Positions 1 to 9,299 are shown, counted from the first letter of the stretch. The stretch: DNA of 64,000 nt from Dehalococcoidia bacterium (GCA_029936815.1 JAPYRX010000001.1:68256-132255), one strand, 5' to 3'. Numbers and translations are program-made. The notes: generated by a model not told the origin, from the letters alone.

Positions 1-702
1 GTCATAAGTTTCTTTTCATTAATCCCTATGTTTTTTTTAAAAAATCTTAATTCAAATCTAAATAATAAAAACAACATAAGAGAAGAAATTAAACTTTTTA
101 TAAAAAAATTATTCAATATAACAAAACTAAAGCAAGTATGGATAGTAAGTTTAATAGAATGGTCTTTCTACGCAGTGTTTTATTCAATGAAAGTTTTTGT
201 CCCAATCTATTTAGTTAATTCAGGCTATAATACTTTGATTGCTGGTTCATTTTTAACTACTGTAGAAATAATCCATATTCTATTAAGGCCATTAGGCGGG
301 ATTTCCGGAGATAGGTTTGGTTATTACAAAAATATAATATTTGGATTATTGCTTCTTAGTATATCAATGTTTTTTGTTTCATTTACAATAAATTCTTCTA
401 CAATATTTATCCCAGCTATCTTAATTGGTATTTCAGAAGCTACTGTTTTACCTTCTGCCCTAGCACTTGTGTCAGAATATTCAAAAAATGACAATATAGG
501 AACAGTCATGGGAATTGTAGGATCAGTTAGAAATTTTGGCAAAGTAGCAGGCCCAATTTTCATGGGATTATTACTAGAAAATATATCATACGAAAATGTT
601 TTTCAAATTATAGGTGGATTCAATATAATAATAATAATAATGTTAATATTTATTTATTATTTTATTTTTCTAAATAAAATAATAAAAAGTAATACAACCT
701 AA
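1..702 (+). CDS. MFS transporter, C-terminal half (5' end outside window)
   Basis: The frame is open from base 1 (VISFFSLIPM...), so the ATG at base 28 is probably internal and the gene begins before the window. What is visible is a hydrophilic Lys/Asn-rich linker (the usual loop between helices 6 and 7) followed by about six hydrophobic helices, as in the C-terminal half of a major facilitator permease. The stretch LLRPLGGISGDRFGY resembles the conserved helix 8-9 loop (G-x-x-x-D-R-x-G). The substrate cannot be told. It ends 40 bases before an amidase gene on the same strand, so it may supply that enzyme's substrate; this is inference from position only. Confidence 0.75.
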   Translation, partial: VISFFSLIPMFFLKNLNSNLNNKNNIREEIKLFIKKLFNITKLKQVWIVSLIEWSFYAVFYSMKVFVPIYLVNSGYNTLIAGSFLTTVEIIHILLRPLGGISGDRFGYYKNIIFGLLLLSISMFFVSFTINSSTIFIPAILIGISEATVLPSALALVSEYSKNDNIGTVMGIVGSVRNFGKVAGPIFMGLLLENISYENVFQIIGGFNIIIIIMLIFIYYFIFLNKIIKSNTT

Positions 703-742
703 TATATGTTAATCTTTATTCAATAAAAAAAGAGGGCTGATC

Positions 743-2230
743 ATGAGTGATTCTGAAATTTTATATAAATCAATATCAGAAATACAAAAACTACTATTAA
801 ATAAAAAATTGTCATCAGTAGAACTTACAAAATTAGCTCTAAAAAGAATAAATGAAACAAACGATAAAACCAATGCATTTCTTTACGTTGCTGATGAATA
901 CGCTCTAAAAGCTGCAAAAAAAATTGACTCTAAAATTACTACTGGAGAAGATATAGGTCTTCTTGGAGGAATTCCAACTTCAATAAAAGATTTAGAAGCA
1001 GTTAAAGGAATGCCTCATACAAACGGGTCATTATTTTATAAAGATAATATTGCTGATTTTGACCAACTTGGAATAGAAAGAATAAAAAATGCCGGCGGAA
1101 TAATACTTGGAAAAACAAATACACCTGAATTTGGATTATGCGCTACTACTGATAACAGGCTTGGAGATGACTGCAGAAATCCATGGGATTTAAACTGCAC
1201 TTCAGGAGGATCAAGCGGAGGAGCAGGAGCTGCAGTAGCTTCAGGAGTACATTCTCTCGCGCAAGGATCTGATGGCGGAGGATCTGTAAGAATTCCTTCT
1301 GGCTTATGCGGTATTTATGGGATTAAAGGTACCCAAGGAAGGATCCCAAGATACCATGGAGGACTACAAAGCTGGAATCCTATTAATTTCTCATGCATGG
1401 GGCCTATGAGCTGGCACGTTAGAGATAGCGCCATTATGTTACAAGTTATGTCTGGACCACATCCAAAAGCTGAATCAACAGCAATTCAGGCAACCCCACC
1501 AGATTTTATAGAAGATATAGAAAATGGAATATCTGGTAAAAAAATCGGATGGTCTCCTGACCTAGGATCAATCAATGTTGATCCTGAAGTTAAAAATGCA
1601 ACCGAAGATGCAGTTAAAACATTTGAAAACCTCGGTGCAACCATTGAACCTTTTGAATTTAAATATAACATTAGAGAATTAGCTGAAACTATAGGACCTA
1701 TTTTAGGAGCGCTTGGATACAATAAAAACGGGCATTTACTTGAAGAGAGTCCTGAAAAATTAATGAATTACACTAGGAAATTACTTGAGTTAGTAAAAAA
1801 CTGGGAAGGACCAGTATATATGAACGCAATATCTGAGCTTTATAAGTTTAGATATTATATGCAATCATTATTTGAACAATATGACTTTTTAGCTACCCCA
1901 ACTATGGCTATCTCCGCACATGAATGTGGGAATCCACCTCAATCAGTTGACGGAGTAGAACAATTTGATTTTGGGTTCAGATCTATGCAACCATCTTATG
2001 GAGACGATAACACTTCTCATAAAAATGGCGCAGGTTTATTAGCTCAATTTACAGCTATATTTAACTGGTCTGGGAATCCGGCTGCAACTTTACCCTGTGG
2101 ATTTTCATCTAAGGGATTGCCAATTTCTCTACAAATAGCAGGAGCTAGCGAAAACGAAGTAGGAGTTCTACAAGCTTCCAGAGCTTTTGAAAGAATAAAG
2201 CCTTGGCATAATAAAAAACCAATTCTATAA
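743..2230 (+). CDS. Amidase, amidase-signature (AS) family
   Basis: 495-residue member of the amidase-signature family, which hydrolyses carboxamides with a Ser-cisSer-Lys triad. The triad is visible as Lys82 (SIKDLE), Ser157 (in GGSSGG) and Ser181 (in GSDGGGSVRIPS); the 24-residue gap between the two serines is the family spacing. GatA is unlikely because no gatB or gatC is adjacent. The ATG at 743 is preceded by AGAGGG six bases upstream. The gene is followed after 14 bases by an N-acyl-D-amino-acid deacylase, suggesting an operon for amide or N-acyl amino acid breakdown. The exact substrate is unknown. The enzyme has no signal peptide and is probably cytoplasmic. Confidence 0.9.
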   Translation: MSDSEILYKSISEIQKLLLNKKLSSVELTKLALKRINETNDKTNAFLYVADEYALKAAKKIDSKITTGEDIGLLGGIPTSIKDLEAVKGMPHTNGSLFYKDNIADFDQLGIERIKNAGGIILGKTNTPEFGLCATTDNRLGDDCRNPWDLNCTSGGSSGGAGAAVASGVHSLAQGSDGGGSVRIPSGLCGIYGIKGTQGRIPRYHGGLQSWNPINFSCMGPMSWHVRDSAIMLQVMSGPHPKAESTAIQATPPDFIEDIENGISGKKIGWSPDLGSINVDPEVKNATEDAVKTFENLGATIEPFEFKYNIRELAETIGPILGALGYNKNGHLLEESPEKLMNYTRKLLELVKNWEGPVYMNAISELYKFRYYMQSLFEQYDFLATPTMAISAHECGNPPQSVDGVEQFDFGFRSMQPSYGDDNTSHKNGAGLLAQFTAIFNWSGNPAATLPCGFSSKGLPISLQIAGASENEVGVLQASRAFERIKPWHNKKPIL

Positions 2231-2244
2231 AAACAGGAGATATT

Positions 2245-3846
2245 ATGAATAACCTAGAAATAAAAAACGCAACAATAGTAGATGGATTAGGTAAAGACCC
2301 TTATAAAGGAAATATATATATTAAAAATGGAAAAATAATTGCTTTAACACATAATGAATTCCTTGATGCTGAAAAATCGATTGATGCAAAAGGAAAAATA
2401 GTCACCCCAGGGTTTATTGATCTTCACACTCATAGTGATGCTTCCTTTTTAGTTGATTCAAAGGCAGACAGTAAGGTTAGGCAAGGGGTTACATTAGAAT
2501 TAATAGGTAATTGTGGTATGAGTACTTGTGCCCCTTTAATTGGAGAGGCCAAAACAATATTTAACCAACGTGTGTCTATGTTAGATGCATCTGGTGATCT
2601 ACAAGCAGATTGGACAGATTATGCTGGCTATATTAGAGCCATGAAAACAGCCGGGGCTCCACTAAATGTTGCATTTCAAGTGGGTCATGGAACTCTTAGA
2701 ACTGCTGTAATAGGATTAGATGACAGGGCTCCATCCACGGATGAATTAAATACTATGAAAAAGCTTGCTGCCGAATCATTAGATGCAGGAGCTTTAGGAT
2801 TATCTACAGGATTATTTTATGCACCAGGATACTACGCAAGAACAGACGAAGTAATTGCGATAGCAGAAGAAGTAGGAAAAAGAAATAAATTATATTCTAC
2901 TCATCAAAGAGATGAAGGAAGCAGAACAGTCGGACTATTTGTATCTCTAAATGAAGCAATTGAAATTGGAAGAAGAGCTAATTGCAAAGTTCAGATATCA
3001 CATGTTAAATGCGCTGCTCAAAAAGTATGGGGAAAATCAGAAGAGTACTTGGAATTACTAGAGAACACTTTAAAAGAAGGGATTGATATAGCAGGAGATC
3101 AATATCCGTATACAGCATCTAGTACGGCATTAACAGGAGCTTTATTTCCAAGGTGGTCTTTGGCAGGCGGAAGGGAAAAAACATTAGAATACATGTCAAA
3201 TGAAGATGATCGTGGCAGATTAGTGGATGAAATAACTGATACATTTTCTAAGGGAAGAGGCGCAGAAGGAATAATTATAGCAAGATATGTTCAAGATGAG
3301 TCATTGGAAGGAAAAACATTGATTGAAATAGCAGAATCATTAGGAACAAACCCTGCAGAAGCAGCGTTACGAATATACCAAGAAGGTGAAGCGAGTGTAG
3401 TTAGTTATGGGATGACAGACGAAGATGTAGAAACTTTTGCGTCTCATCCTTTAATTGCAGTTGCATCTGATGGATCATCATTGTCAACAACAGGTAAATT
3501 ATCGGTAGGGAAGCCTCATCCTAGGAGTTATGGAACAAATCCAAGATTTATTCAAAAATATGTAAATGAAAAAAAAGTTGTTACGATTCAAGAAGCAATT
3601 AGAAAAATGACTTCTATGCCTGCTGAAAGACTGGGTCTAACTAATAGAGGAAGATTAACGCCAGGATATTCAGCAGATGTTGTTATTATGGACCTTCCTA
3701 ACGTTAAAGAAAAAGCAACTTTTGCTGATCCTCATCAATACCCAGAGGGAATATCACATGTAATTGTAAATGGAGAAATTGTTGTTGAGAATGAAAAATA
3801 CAATGGTAGCACACCGGGTCAAATGATAACTGATTTCAATTCATAA
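2245..3846 (+). CDS. N-acyl-D-amino-acid deacylase (amidohydrolase superfamily)
   Basis: 533-residue amidohydrolase of the D-aminoacylase group, which releases D-amino acids from N-acyl derivatives with a metal centre. Visible signatures are the metal-binding HTH at His61/His63 (GFIDLHTHSD), Cys90 in GNCG (the family's bridging cysteine), His220 (STHQRDEG), His253 (ISHVKC) and Asp409 (VASDGS). The C-terminal part ending in NRGRLTPGYSADVVIMD is the usual composite beta-sandwich region. AGGAG lies about seven bases before the ATG. With the upstream amidase it looks like a two-gene unit for D-amino-acid or N-acylated amino-acid salvage, possibly from cell-wall remains. A related N-acyl amino-acid or dihydropyrimidinase-type activity cannot be excluded. 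Confidence 0.88.
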   Translation: MNNLEIKNATIVDGLGKDPYKGNIYIKNGKIIALTHNEFLDAEKSIDAKGKIVTPGFIDLHTHSDASFLVDSKADSKVRQGVTLELIGNCGMSTCAPLIGEAKTIFNQRVSMLDASGDLQADWTDYAGYIRAMKTAGAPLNVAFQVGHGTLRTAVIGLDDRAPSTDELNTMKKLAAESLDAGALGLSTGLFYAPGYYARTDEVIAIAEEVGKRNKLYSTHQRDEGSRTVGLFVSLNEAIEIGRRANCKVQISHVKCAAQKVWGKSEEYLELLENTLKEGIDIAGDQYPYTASSTALTGALFPRWSLAGGREKTLEYMSNEDDRGRLVDEITDTFSKGRGAEGIIIARYVQDESLEGKTLIEIAESLGTNPAEAALRIYQEGEASVVSYGMTDEDVETFASHPLIAVASDGSSLSTTGKLSVGKPHPRSYGTNPRFIQKYVNEKKVVTIQEAIRKMTSMPAERLGLTNRGRLTPGYSADVVIMDLPNVKEKATFADPHQYPEGISHVIVNGEIVVENEKYNGSTPGQMITDFNS

Positions 3847-3848
3847 AA

Positions 3849-4631
3849 TCATACGAAAATCATATATATAACGCCACCAAATATAAGTGCAAATCCTATG
3901 GATAATATAAATTTATAGAATACAATTATTTTTGTAAATTGAATCAATAATTTGATTGTTAAGCATCCAAATGCAAATGCAATAAATACAGGAAATAAAT
4001 TTATTAATATATTATCACCAAGGACATATACTCCTAATCCCCCGCCGATTAAAGTTACGGGAATACTTAGTATAAAACTAATATTTAATGCATCACTTTT
4101 ATCAAATTTTCTAATTAGCAAAGCTGATATTGTCATTCCTGATCTACTTATACCTGGAATAATTGAAAATGCCTGGAAAATCCCAACAATAAAAGCATTA
4201 AATAAATTAAATTTATTATCTCTATTTAAATTTTTAGATTGCGAACCAATATATTGAATAAAAGCACTAATCAAATATATAAATCCAATAACAATCATGC
4301 CTATAACCCCTACGAGTTCAATATGTTCAGACATATACGGAATTAATAAGTAGATTGGTAATGCAATTATTAAACTTATAAATGTAGAAGAAATATAAAA
4401 TAAAATTTCACTATTAGATTTACTATTACCAAAAAAATCTTTGGTTAAAGTAAATATTTTATTTCTATAAATAAATAAAGCTGAAAGTGAAGTGCCTAAA
4501 TGCAAGGATAATGAAAATGCAAATAAGTTTTCTAGAGAATTATTGTTTGTATCATAAAAACTATTGAGAAGTAAAACTAATCCCTGAGAACTAATTGGGA
4601 GCCATTCAGTAATCCCCTGAATGGCTCCCAA
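3849..4631 (-). CDS. uppP: Undecaprenyl-diphosphatase (UppP/BacA)
   Basis: Polytopic membrane phosphatase recycling undecaprenyl diphosphate for peptidoglycan synthesis. The first motif QGITEWLPISS (BacA box, catalytic Glu) and the second motif IPGISRSGMT are intact, with about eight hydrophobic segments. The only standard start in frame is the TTG at 4631, which cuts into helix 1. The family N terminus (M-D-I-L-x-x-K...) continues in frame as DILIFKIILGAIQG from an ATA codon at 4658, preceded nine bases upstream by AAGG; no ATG, GTG or TTG occurs between 4631 and the in-frame stop at 4715. Real translation may therefore begin at a rare codon near 4658, giving about 269 residues. The 3' end lies two bases from the convergent deacylase gene. 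Confidence 0.88.
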   Translation of the reverse strand: MGAIQGITEWLPISSQGLVLLLNSFYDTNNNSLENLFAFSLSLHLGTSLSALFIYRNKIFTLTKDFFGNSKSNSEILFYISSTFISLIIALPIYLLIPYMSEHIELVGVIGMIVIGFIYLISAFIQYIGSQSKNLNRDNKFNLFNAFIVGIFQAFSIIPGISRSGMTISALLIRKFDKSDALNISFILSIPVTLIGGGLGVYVLGDNILINLFPVFIAFAFGCLTIKLLIQFTKIIVFYKFILSIGFALIFGGVIYMIFV

Positions 4632-4669
4632 TATAATTTTAAAAATTAATATATCTATGTCTGATAGCC

Positions 4670-5377
4670 TTAATCTTTCTGTTGAGTGGCCATGCCTTGT
4701 TCTCTTGCTAATTCAATATCGATTTTAGCTTTAGCTTCTGCAGTCACCCATGGTGACCAAACATCCTCATTCTTTAATAAGAAATATATAGCAACTTCAT
4801 TGTATGCAATCCATCTATCGGCTTGTTCTCTAAATTTTCTCGCCATTTGTTCTAATTTGGGCAATGGAGCTTTAGAAAAATCCCAGTTATTTAAAAGGGT
4901 GATAATTTCAGGATGTGCTGACACTATATCTTCTGAAATAATTAATGATTGATCTGAAGTAGATCTAGAAGCATTACTTGGAATCGGTTTATCACTATCC
5001 CATGCGAATACTATGTGTATTCTAGAATTACTTGATCCCATTCCAGCATCACCTCTTTTCTTAGATGTATCAATGTCTTCTGCAGTTACAGTAAATCTTC
5101 TAATAATATCATCAATATCAGAAAACGTTACTCTAGAATTAACATCTTGAACAGTTTTCCCGTATCCAAATTCTCCGATGTATTCGAAAATAGATGTTTG
5201 AATCATAGAATTTTTTGATTCTAAGCTAGCAGGTCTAATAACTTCACCTCTAAACTCAGTAGATTGGTGCGATCTTGTAGCCGTATCAGTCGCACATCCT
5301 ACTACTATCAAAATAGAAGTGAATACAAATAATAAAGATTTGAAATAAGTAGTGAGTTTTATATTTGAATTTAACAT
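4670..5377 (-). CDS. Lipoprotein resembling a shortened glycine-betaine-binding protein (ProX/OpuAC-like)
   Basis: 235 residues with a lipoprotein signal peptide (hydrophobic core FVFTSILIVVG then the lipobox Cys of VVGCAT). The C-terminal 80 residues (from AHPEIITLLNNWDFSKAPL, then YFLLKNEDVWSPWV) match the end of ProX/OpuAC-type osmolyte-binding proteins, and SMIQTSIFEYIGEFGYGKTV resembles their start. Full ProX proteins are usually 300 or more residues; here the middle, which carries most ligand-binding aromatics, appears to be missing. No ProV/ProW genes are nearby. The protein could be a relic, a truncated binding protein, or a new use of the fold as a surface lipoprotein. It sits between dppC and uppP on the same strand. 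Family call by eye, so moderate certainty; the lipoprotein call is firm. Confidence 0.55.
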   Translation of the reverse strand: MLNSNIKLTTYFKSLLFVFTSILIVVGCATDTATRSHQSTEFRGEVIRPASLESKNSMIQTSIFEYIGEFGYGKTVQDVNSRVTFSDIDDIIRRFTVTAEDIDTSKKRGDAGMGSSNSRIHIVFAWDSDKPIPSNASRSTSDQSLIISEDIVSAHPEIITLLNNWDFSKAPLPKLEQMARKFREQADRWIAYNEVAIYFLLKNEDVWSPWVTAEAKAKIDIELAREQGMATQQKD

Positions 5378-5506
5378 ATATTACACCTGAATAAGTTTGT
5401 ATTTCTAAATTTTTTTAAATAAAAAGTATTATAACACACAATTATTAAGAAACTACGAATGCGGAGTAAAGGAACATAAGAGACATAAACTCTCTAGTTT
5501 ATAAAA

Positions 5507-6433
5507 TTACGTTTTGCCTCTTAATTTAGGATCCAAACTATCTCTTAAGCCATCTCCAAACATGTTAACTGCAAGGGCTAAAAAGAATAGTCCTAAAGAA
5601 GGTAGTATAACAATATTAGCGTTACCAATGAAATATATTCTTCCTTCACCAATAATATTTCCCCACGTGGGAATATCAGGTGGTACGCCTGCTCCTAAGA
5701 AACTTAAACTAGCTTCAGATAAGATAGCAGATGCAAACAAAAAGGTAGCTTGTACAATAACAGGTGCGAAGGTATTTGGAGCAATGTGTCTAAATAATAT
5801 TCTTCTTTTTGACGCCCCAAAAGCATTAGCCGCATCTACATATTGTGATTCTCTAATAGTTAAAACTACAGATCTAACAATTCTAGATGTTCTAGGTGCA
5901 TCAACAACAGTTAAAGCAATAATAACATTTTCTAATTTAGGGCCTAATATAGCCATTAACACAATGGCAAGCAAGATTCCAGGAATAGCCATAATACCAT
6001 CCATAAATCTCATTATTATGTCATCTAATTTCGAAAAGTATCCAGCTAATATTCCAATCATAGTACCTATTGATGCAGCTAATATTGCAACGGACAAGCC
6101 AACTACTAAGGAAATTCTGGAACCATATATAACCATTGAAAATATATCTCTACCTAAAGGTCCTGTTCCAAACAAGAACAAATCACCATCCGGACTTCTT
6201 CCCGGAGGGAGTAGTCTGTTTAGAGGATCAAATATATAAGGATCTCTTAGTATTCCTACTTTAATCAATAAAGGAGCTAGTAACGCTAAAATAACTACCA
6301 TTGAAATAAAAATTAACCCAATAAGCATATTTGGGTTTCTTAACACAGCATCTTTGGAAGCTATATGCCAAGGTATTTTCTCTCGTAATCCCTGGAATGC
6401 TAATTCTTGTTTTGTTTCAGTTTTACTACTCAT
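5507..6433 (-). CDS. dppC: Dipeptide/oligopeptide ABC transporter permease, DppC type (first locus)
   Basis: 308-residue inner-membrane permease with an N-terminal hydrophobic segment, the conserved periplasmic loop with PLGRDIFSMVIYGSRISL, and the cytoplasmic EAA loop around VDAANAFGASKRRILFRHIAPN. The end SEASLSFLGAGVPP...LGDGLRDSLDPKLRG is diagnostic for the DppC/OppC family. It is one base downstream of dppB and forms the membrane channel with it. No DppD or DppF ATPase gene follows; a lipoprotein gene lies 130 bases downstream. Peptides or nickel are both known substrates for the family; peptides are favoured by the peptidase-rich context. Confidence 0.92.
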   Translation of the reverse strand: MSSKTETKQELAFQGLREKIPWHIASKDAVLRNPNMLIGLIFISMVVILALLAPLLIKVGILRDPYIFDPLNRLLPPGRSPDGDLFLFGTGPLGRDIFSMVIYGSRISLVVGLSVAILAASIGTMIGILAGYFSKLDDIIMRFMDGIMAIPGILLAIVLMAILGPKLENVIIALTVVDAPRTSRIVRSVVLTIRESQYVDAANAFGASKRRILFRHIAPNTFAPVIVQATFLFASAILSEASLSFLGAGVPPDIPTWGNIIGEGRIYFIGNANIVILPSLGLFFLALAVNMFGDGLRDSLDPKLRGKT

Positions 6434-6434
6434 A

Positions 6435-7382
6435 TTAACTATCGTACCTTATTCTTGGATCTACAAAAACATATAAAATATCAATTATTAAATTAACCAT
6501 AACATAGATAAGAGCTACAACTAATATTGTGCTCTGTATAATTTGGAAATCTCTCTGTGAAATTGCTTCTGTAATTAATCTGCCCATCCCAGGGATAGCA
6601 AAAACAGTTTCAGTGATAACAACACCGCTAATAAAACCAGCAACACTAAAACCTATAACAGTAAGAACCGGATTGGCAGCATTTCTAAAAGCATGTCTTA
6701 GTAAAACAATTGTTTCACCTAATCCTTTTGATCGAGCAGTTCTAACATAGTCTTCTTTTAGAACTTCTAACATAGTCGCTCTAGTCATTCTTGTTATGAG
6801 AGCTGATCCAGCAAATCCTAGCACAAAAGAAGGTAACAACAAATGGTGTAAATATTGCCAAAAGTTATCACTCATGTACACATAGCCCCCCGCGGGAAAC
6901 CACTCTACTTTCACAGCAAATAAAAATATTACAACATAGCCAAGAGCAAAATATGGGACTGCATAACCAGTCAAAGCAAGTATCATAACAATTCGATCAA
7001 ATATAGAATTCATCTTCCAAGCAGCTAATACTCCTGCTGGAATAGATACCAAAATAGAAATAGATAAACTTAATACAGCTAAAGATAAAGTAGGTTCTGC
7101 TCTATCCATAATTAACCCAGAAACACTATGTCCTGAAAAAATAGATTCGCCTAAATCACCAGTAGCAACTCCTTTTACAAATCTCCAAAACTGAAGCGGT
7201 ATGGGATCTAATAATCCCATAGCTTCTCTCATAGCTTCAACTTGTTCATAATCAGCATCCTCGCCAGCCATTATTGCAGCAGGATCACCTGGAGCTAAAT
7301 GAATGATTGAAAATACTACAACCCCGACAATTGCCATTGTAGGTAAAGCTGCTAGTAATCTTTTTATTATATAGCGTTGCAT
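6435..7382 (-). CDS. dppB: Dipeptide/oligopeptide ABC transporter permease, DppB type (first locus)
   Basis: 315-residue permease with the DppB/OppB N terminus (MQRYIIKRLLAALPTM), the loop HLAPGDPAAIM, the EAA loop EDYVRTARSKGLGETIVLLRHAFRN, and the family C terminus DILYVFVDPRIRYDS. It is the upstream partner of dppC (one-base gap). It lies 148 bases downstream of the binding-protein gene, behind a strong hairpin terminator, so permease transcription probably depends on read-through and would be lower than that of the binding protein. Confidence 0.92.
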   Translation of the reverse strand: MQRYIIKRLLAALPTMAIVGVVVFSIIHLAPGDPAAIMAGEDADYEQVEAMREAMGLLDPIPLQFWRFVKGVATGDLGESIFSGHSVSGLIMDRAEPTLSLAVLSLSISILVSIPAGVLAAWKMNSIFDRIVMILALTGYAVPYFALGYVVIFLFAVKVEWFPAGGYVYMSDNFWQYLHHLLLPSFVLGFAGSALITRMTRATMLEVLKEDYVRTARSKGLGETIVLLRHAFRNAANPVLTVIGFSVAGFISGVVITETVFAIPGMGRLITEAISQRDFQIIQSTILVVALIYVMVNLIIDILYVFVDPRIRYDS

Positions 7383-7466
7383 AATATCTGATTCGAAAAA
7401 TATATAAATAGTATTAAATATTATCTAAGAAGATCCTTAAATAATCAACAGGTTTAATAAAAAAAA

Positions 7467-7497
7467 GCCGCTGAAAATTACATTCAGCGGCTTTTTT
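7467..7497 (-). terminator. Intrinsic terminator/attenuator between binding protein and dppB
   Basis: Perfect 9-bp stem GCCGCTGAA / TTCAGCGGC (7467-7475 with 7483-7491), 7-base loop. It is flanked by runs of A on the left (7459-7466) and T on the right (7492-7497), so it can terminate in both directions. On the minus strand it ends the binding-protein transcript before dppB. Confidence 0.85.
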
Positions 7498-7529
7498 AGT
7501 TTTAATGTCTAAAATAAATATTTATTTAT

Positions 7530-9281
7530 TTATTTATCCATCCAAGTATTAGTCAAACGAGTGGAATCAGAGTAGTCATGAGCACCATGAGTTGATGATC
7601 TCCATACGTGATAACCAGAGTTCTGACCAGGAGATATATGTGATACCTGATCATAGTATGATTGTTGTACTTGGTCAATAACTTTTGCTCGACCAGCATC
7701 AGTTAATTCTCTAGTATATTGAGCCTGTAAGTCAATAATGGTCTGGTTTGTGTGCCATCCATATGTCTTAGGACTTAAGTACCAGTTCATAACTGGGTTG
7801 TTACTAGGAATTCCGCAACAACCAGTGTGGAAGATATCCCAAGCGTCTTTGTTCTGTCTAATAGTAACAGCAGTCGCCCAGTCAGTCATGGTCATATTCA
7901 TTTTATAACCAATTTCCTTGAATCTAGCAATGTTTATTAAAGATCGGTCTCTGTGTGTCTGGTAAGAAGTGTTACTTACCATTTCAACAACATCGTTATC
8001 TAAGTCCCAACCAGATTCTGCAACGAAAGCATCTCTGTATTCTTTAGCTTTAGTTAAGTCTGCTTGGTTATACATATCCTTACCAGCTGCGCTTTCTCCA
8101 GGAGTACCGCATAAGAAAATAGCATGGCATGTTTGCCATAGCTGTGCAGGTCCGTGCACTGACATTAATTTCTCAGCATCTTGTGCAGCCTGAAGTGATT
8201 TTCTCCAATTCAAGTATTTACCAGGTGATTTTGTGTGGTTTAGAAGTAAAATCGGTGTACCAGGGGAAGATACTTTCATTCCCATGTTTGGATCATCTTT
8301 CAAGGCAAGGTACTGCTCTGCACTACCAGAAGTAGCGTAGTCAATTTTTCCTGTTTTCAAACCAGCTAATAGAGTGGTTTTATCAGGAACCTCAACAATG
8401 TTTACACCATCAACCCATACGGATTCGCCTTCAGGCACCATACCTGTCCAGCCTTGGTGTGGCTCGTACTCAAATCTGTAACCAGGTACCCATTTCTTAA
8501 GTACATATGGTCCTGAGGAAATGTATGTACTACCTTCGTATCCGTCTGTTGCAACACGAGAGTTAGCATCTGTTGCTGCTACTGAAGCTTTCATAATAAA
8601 AGGAGCCTCAGAGAATCCCATAGATAATACAGGGTATGGTTCTTTCATATTTAATGTGAAGGTAGATGCATCTACAACACTGATACTTTTATCTGAGAAG
8701 TTTCCTTCTGTTGTTCTTTTCATCATTTGGATACCAGCAGTAATTCTGTCAGCCCATCTGAATGCAGATTTCTGTATGTCAGTTGCAGTTACTTTAGAAC
8801 CGTCATGGAATTTCATATTATCTCTAAGAGTAAAAGTCCATTTCAATCCGTCAGGTTGCATTTCCCATTTCTCGAAACCATTGTTTTGGTATTGGAAGTC
8901 TACGTCAAGTCTTTGTAGGCTATCGTATACCATTTGAGAGCTTCTCCAAGTAACTGTAGCAGTTGTCCATACTGGATCAATAGCTTTTACTGGAGCTTCT
9001 AACGCCCATACTAATATACCGCCTTTCTTGATACCACCGGCAGCAGCTTTTGCTTTAACAACTGCACCGGCTGTTGGAGCCGTAGGAGCAGTAGGAGTCT
9101 GAGCAAGTGATGCAACACCACTAGGTTTCGCAGGTTGAACTTGTGCCTTAGTTGAAGCATCTGATGCTTTCGGTGCTTGTGGCGCCGATGGAGCAGCAGG
9201 CGAACTGGATGCTGAATCACTCGAGCAACCAAGAACAAATGCAAAAACTAACACAAAAGGTAAAAGTCTGAAATATTTCAT
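7530..9281 (-). CDS. Extracellular solute-binding protein, family 5 (peptide ABC transporter lipoprotein)
   Basis: 583-residue peptide-binding lipoprotein. The signal peptide ends in the lipobox VLGCSSD (lipidated Cys about position 19). A low-complexity Ala/Pro/Ser/Lys linker follows to about residue 85, then the SBP_bac_5 fold (GILVWALEAPVKAIDP..., TFTLRDNMKFHDGSKVTATDI, FEYEPHQGWTG, IVEVPDKTTLLAGLKTGKIDY). The Pro/Ala-rich linker probably holds the domain away from the membrane. A perfect AGGAGG six bases before the ATG and a leader hairpin just upstream suggest high expression. It heads the locus with dppB-dppC downstream; ligand peptides are likely but not proven. Confidence 0.92.
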   Translation of the reverse strand: MKYFRLLPFVLVFAFVLGCSSDSASSSPAAPSAPQAPKASDASTKAQVQPAKPSGVASLAQTPTAPTAPTAGAVVKAKAAAGGIKKGGILVWALEAPVKAIDPVWTTATVTWRSSQMVYDSLQRLDVDFQYQNNGFEKWEMQPDGLKWTFTLRDNMKFHDGSKVTATDIQKSAFRWADRITAGIQMMKRTTEGNFSDKSISVVDASTFTLNMKEPYPVLSMGFSEAPFIMKASVAATDANSRVATDGYEGSTYISSGPYVLKKWVPGYRFEYEPHQGWTGMVPEGESVWVDGVNIVEVPDKTTLLAGLKTGKIDYATSGSAEQYLALKDDPNMGMKVSSPGTPILLLNHTKSPGKYLNWRKSLQAAQDAEKLMSVHGPAQLWQTCHAIFLCGTPGESAAGKDMYNQADLTKAKEYRDAFVAESGWDLDNDVVEMVSNTSYQTHRDRSLINIARFKEIGYKMNMTMTDWATAVTIRQNKDAWDIFHTGCCGIPSNNPVMNWYLSPKTYGWHTNQTIIDLQAQYTRELTDAGRAKVIDQVQQSYYDQVSHISPGQNSGYHVWRSSTHGAHDYSDSTRLTNTWMDK

Positions 9282-9299
9282 TCGAACCTCCTAACTTAT

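Noticed and set aside
5485-5502. Hairpin ATAAACT/AGTTTAT after dppC as a terminator
   Set aside because: Seven weak pairs and no T run on the minus strand; not convincing.
8521-8937. Plus-strand reading frame of 138 codons
   Set aside because: It is antisense to the well-supported binding-protein gene and has no family-like sequence; a shadow. The same holds for similar frames opposite gyrA, dppC, rho, pheT and ileS.
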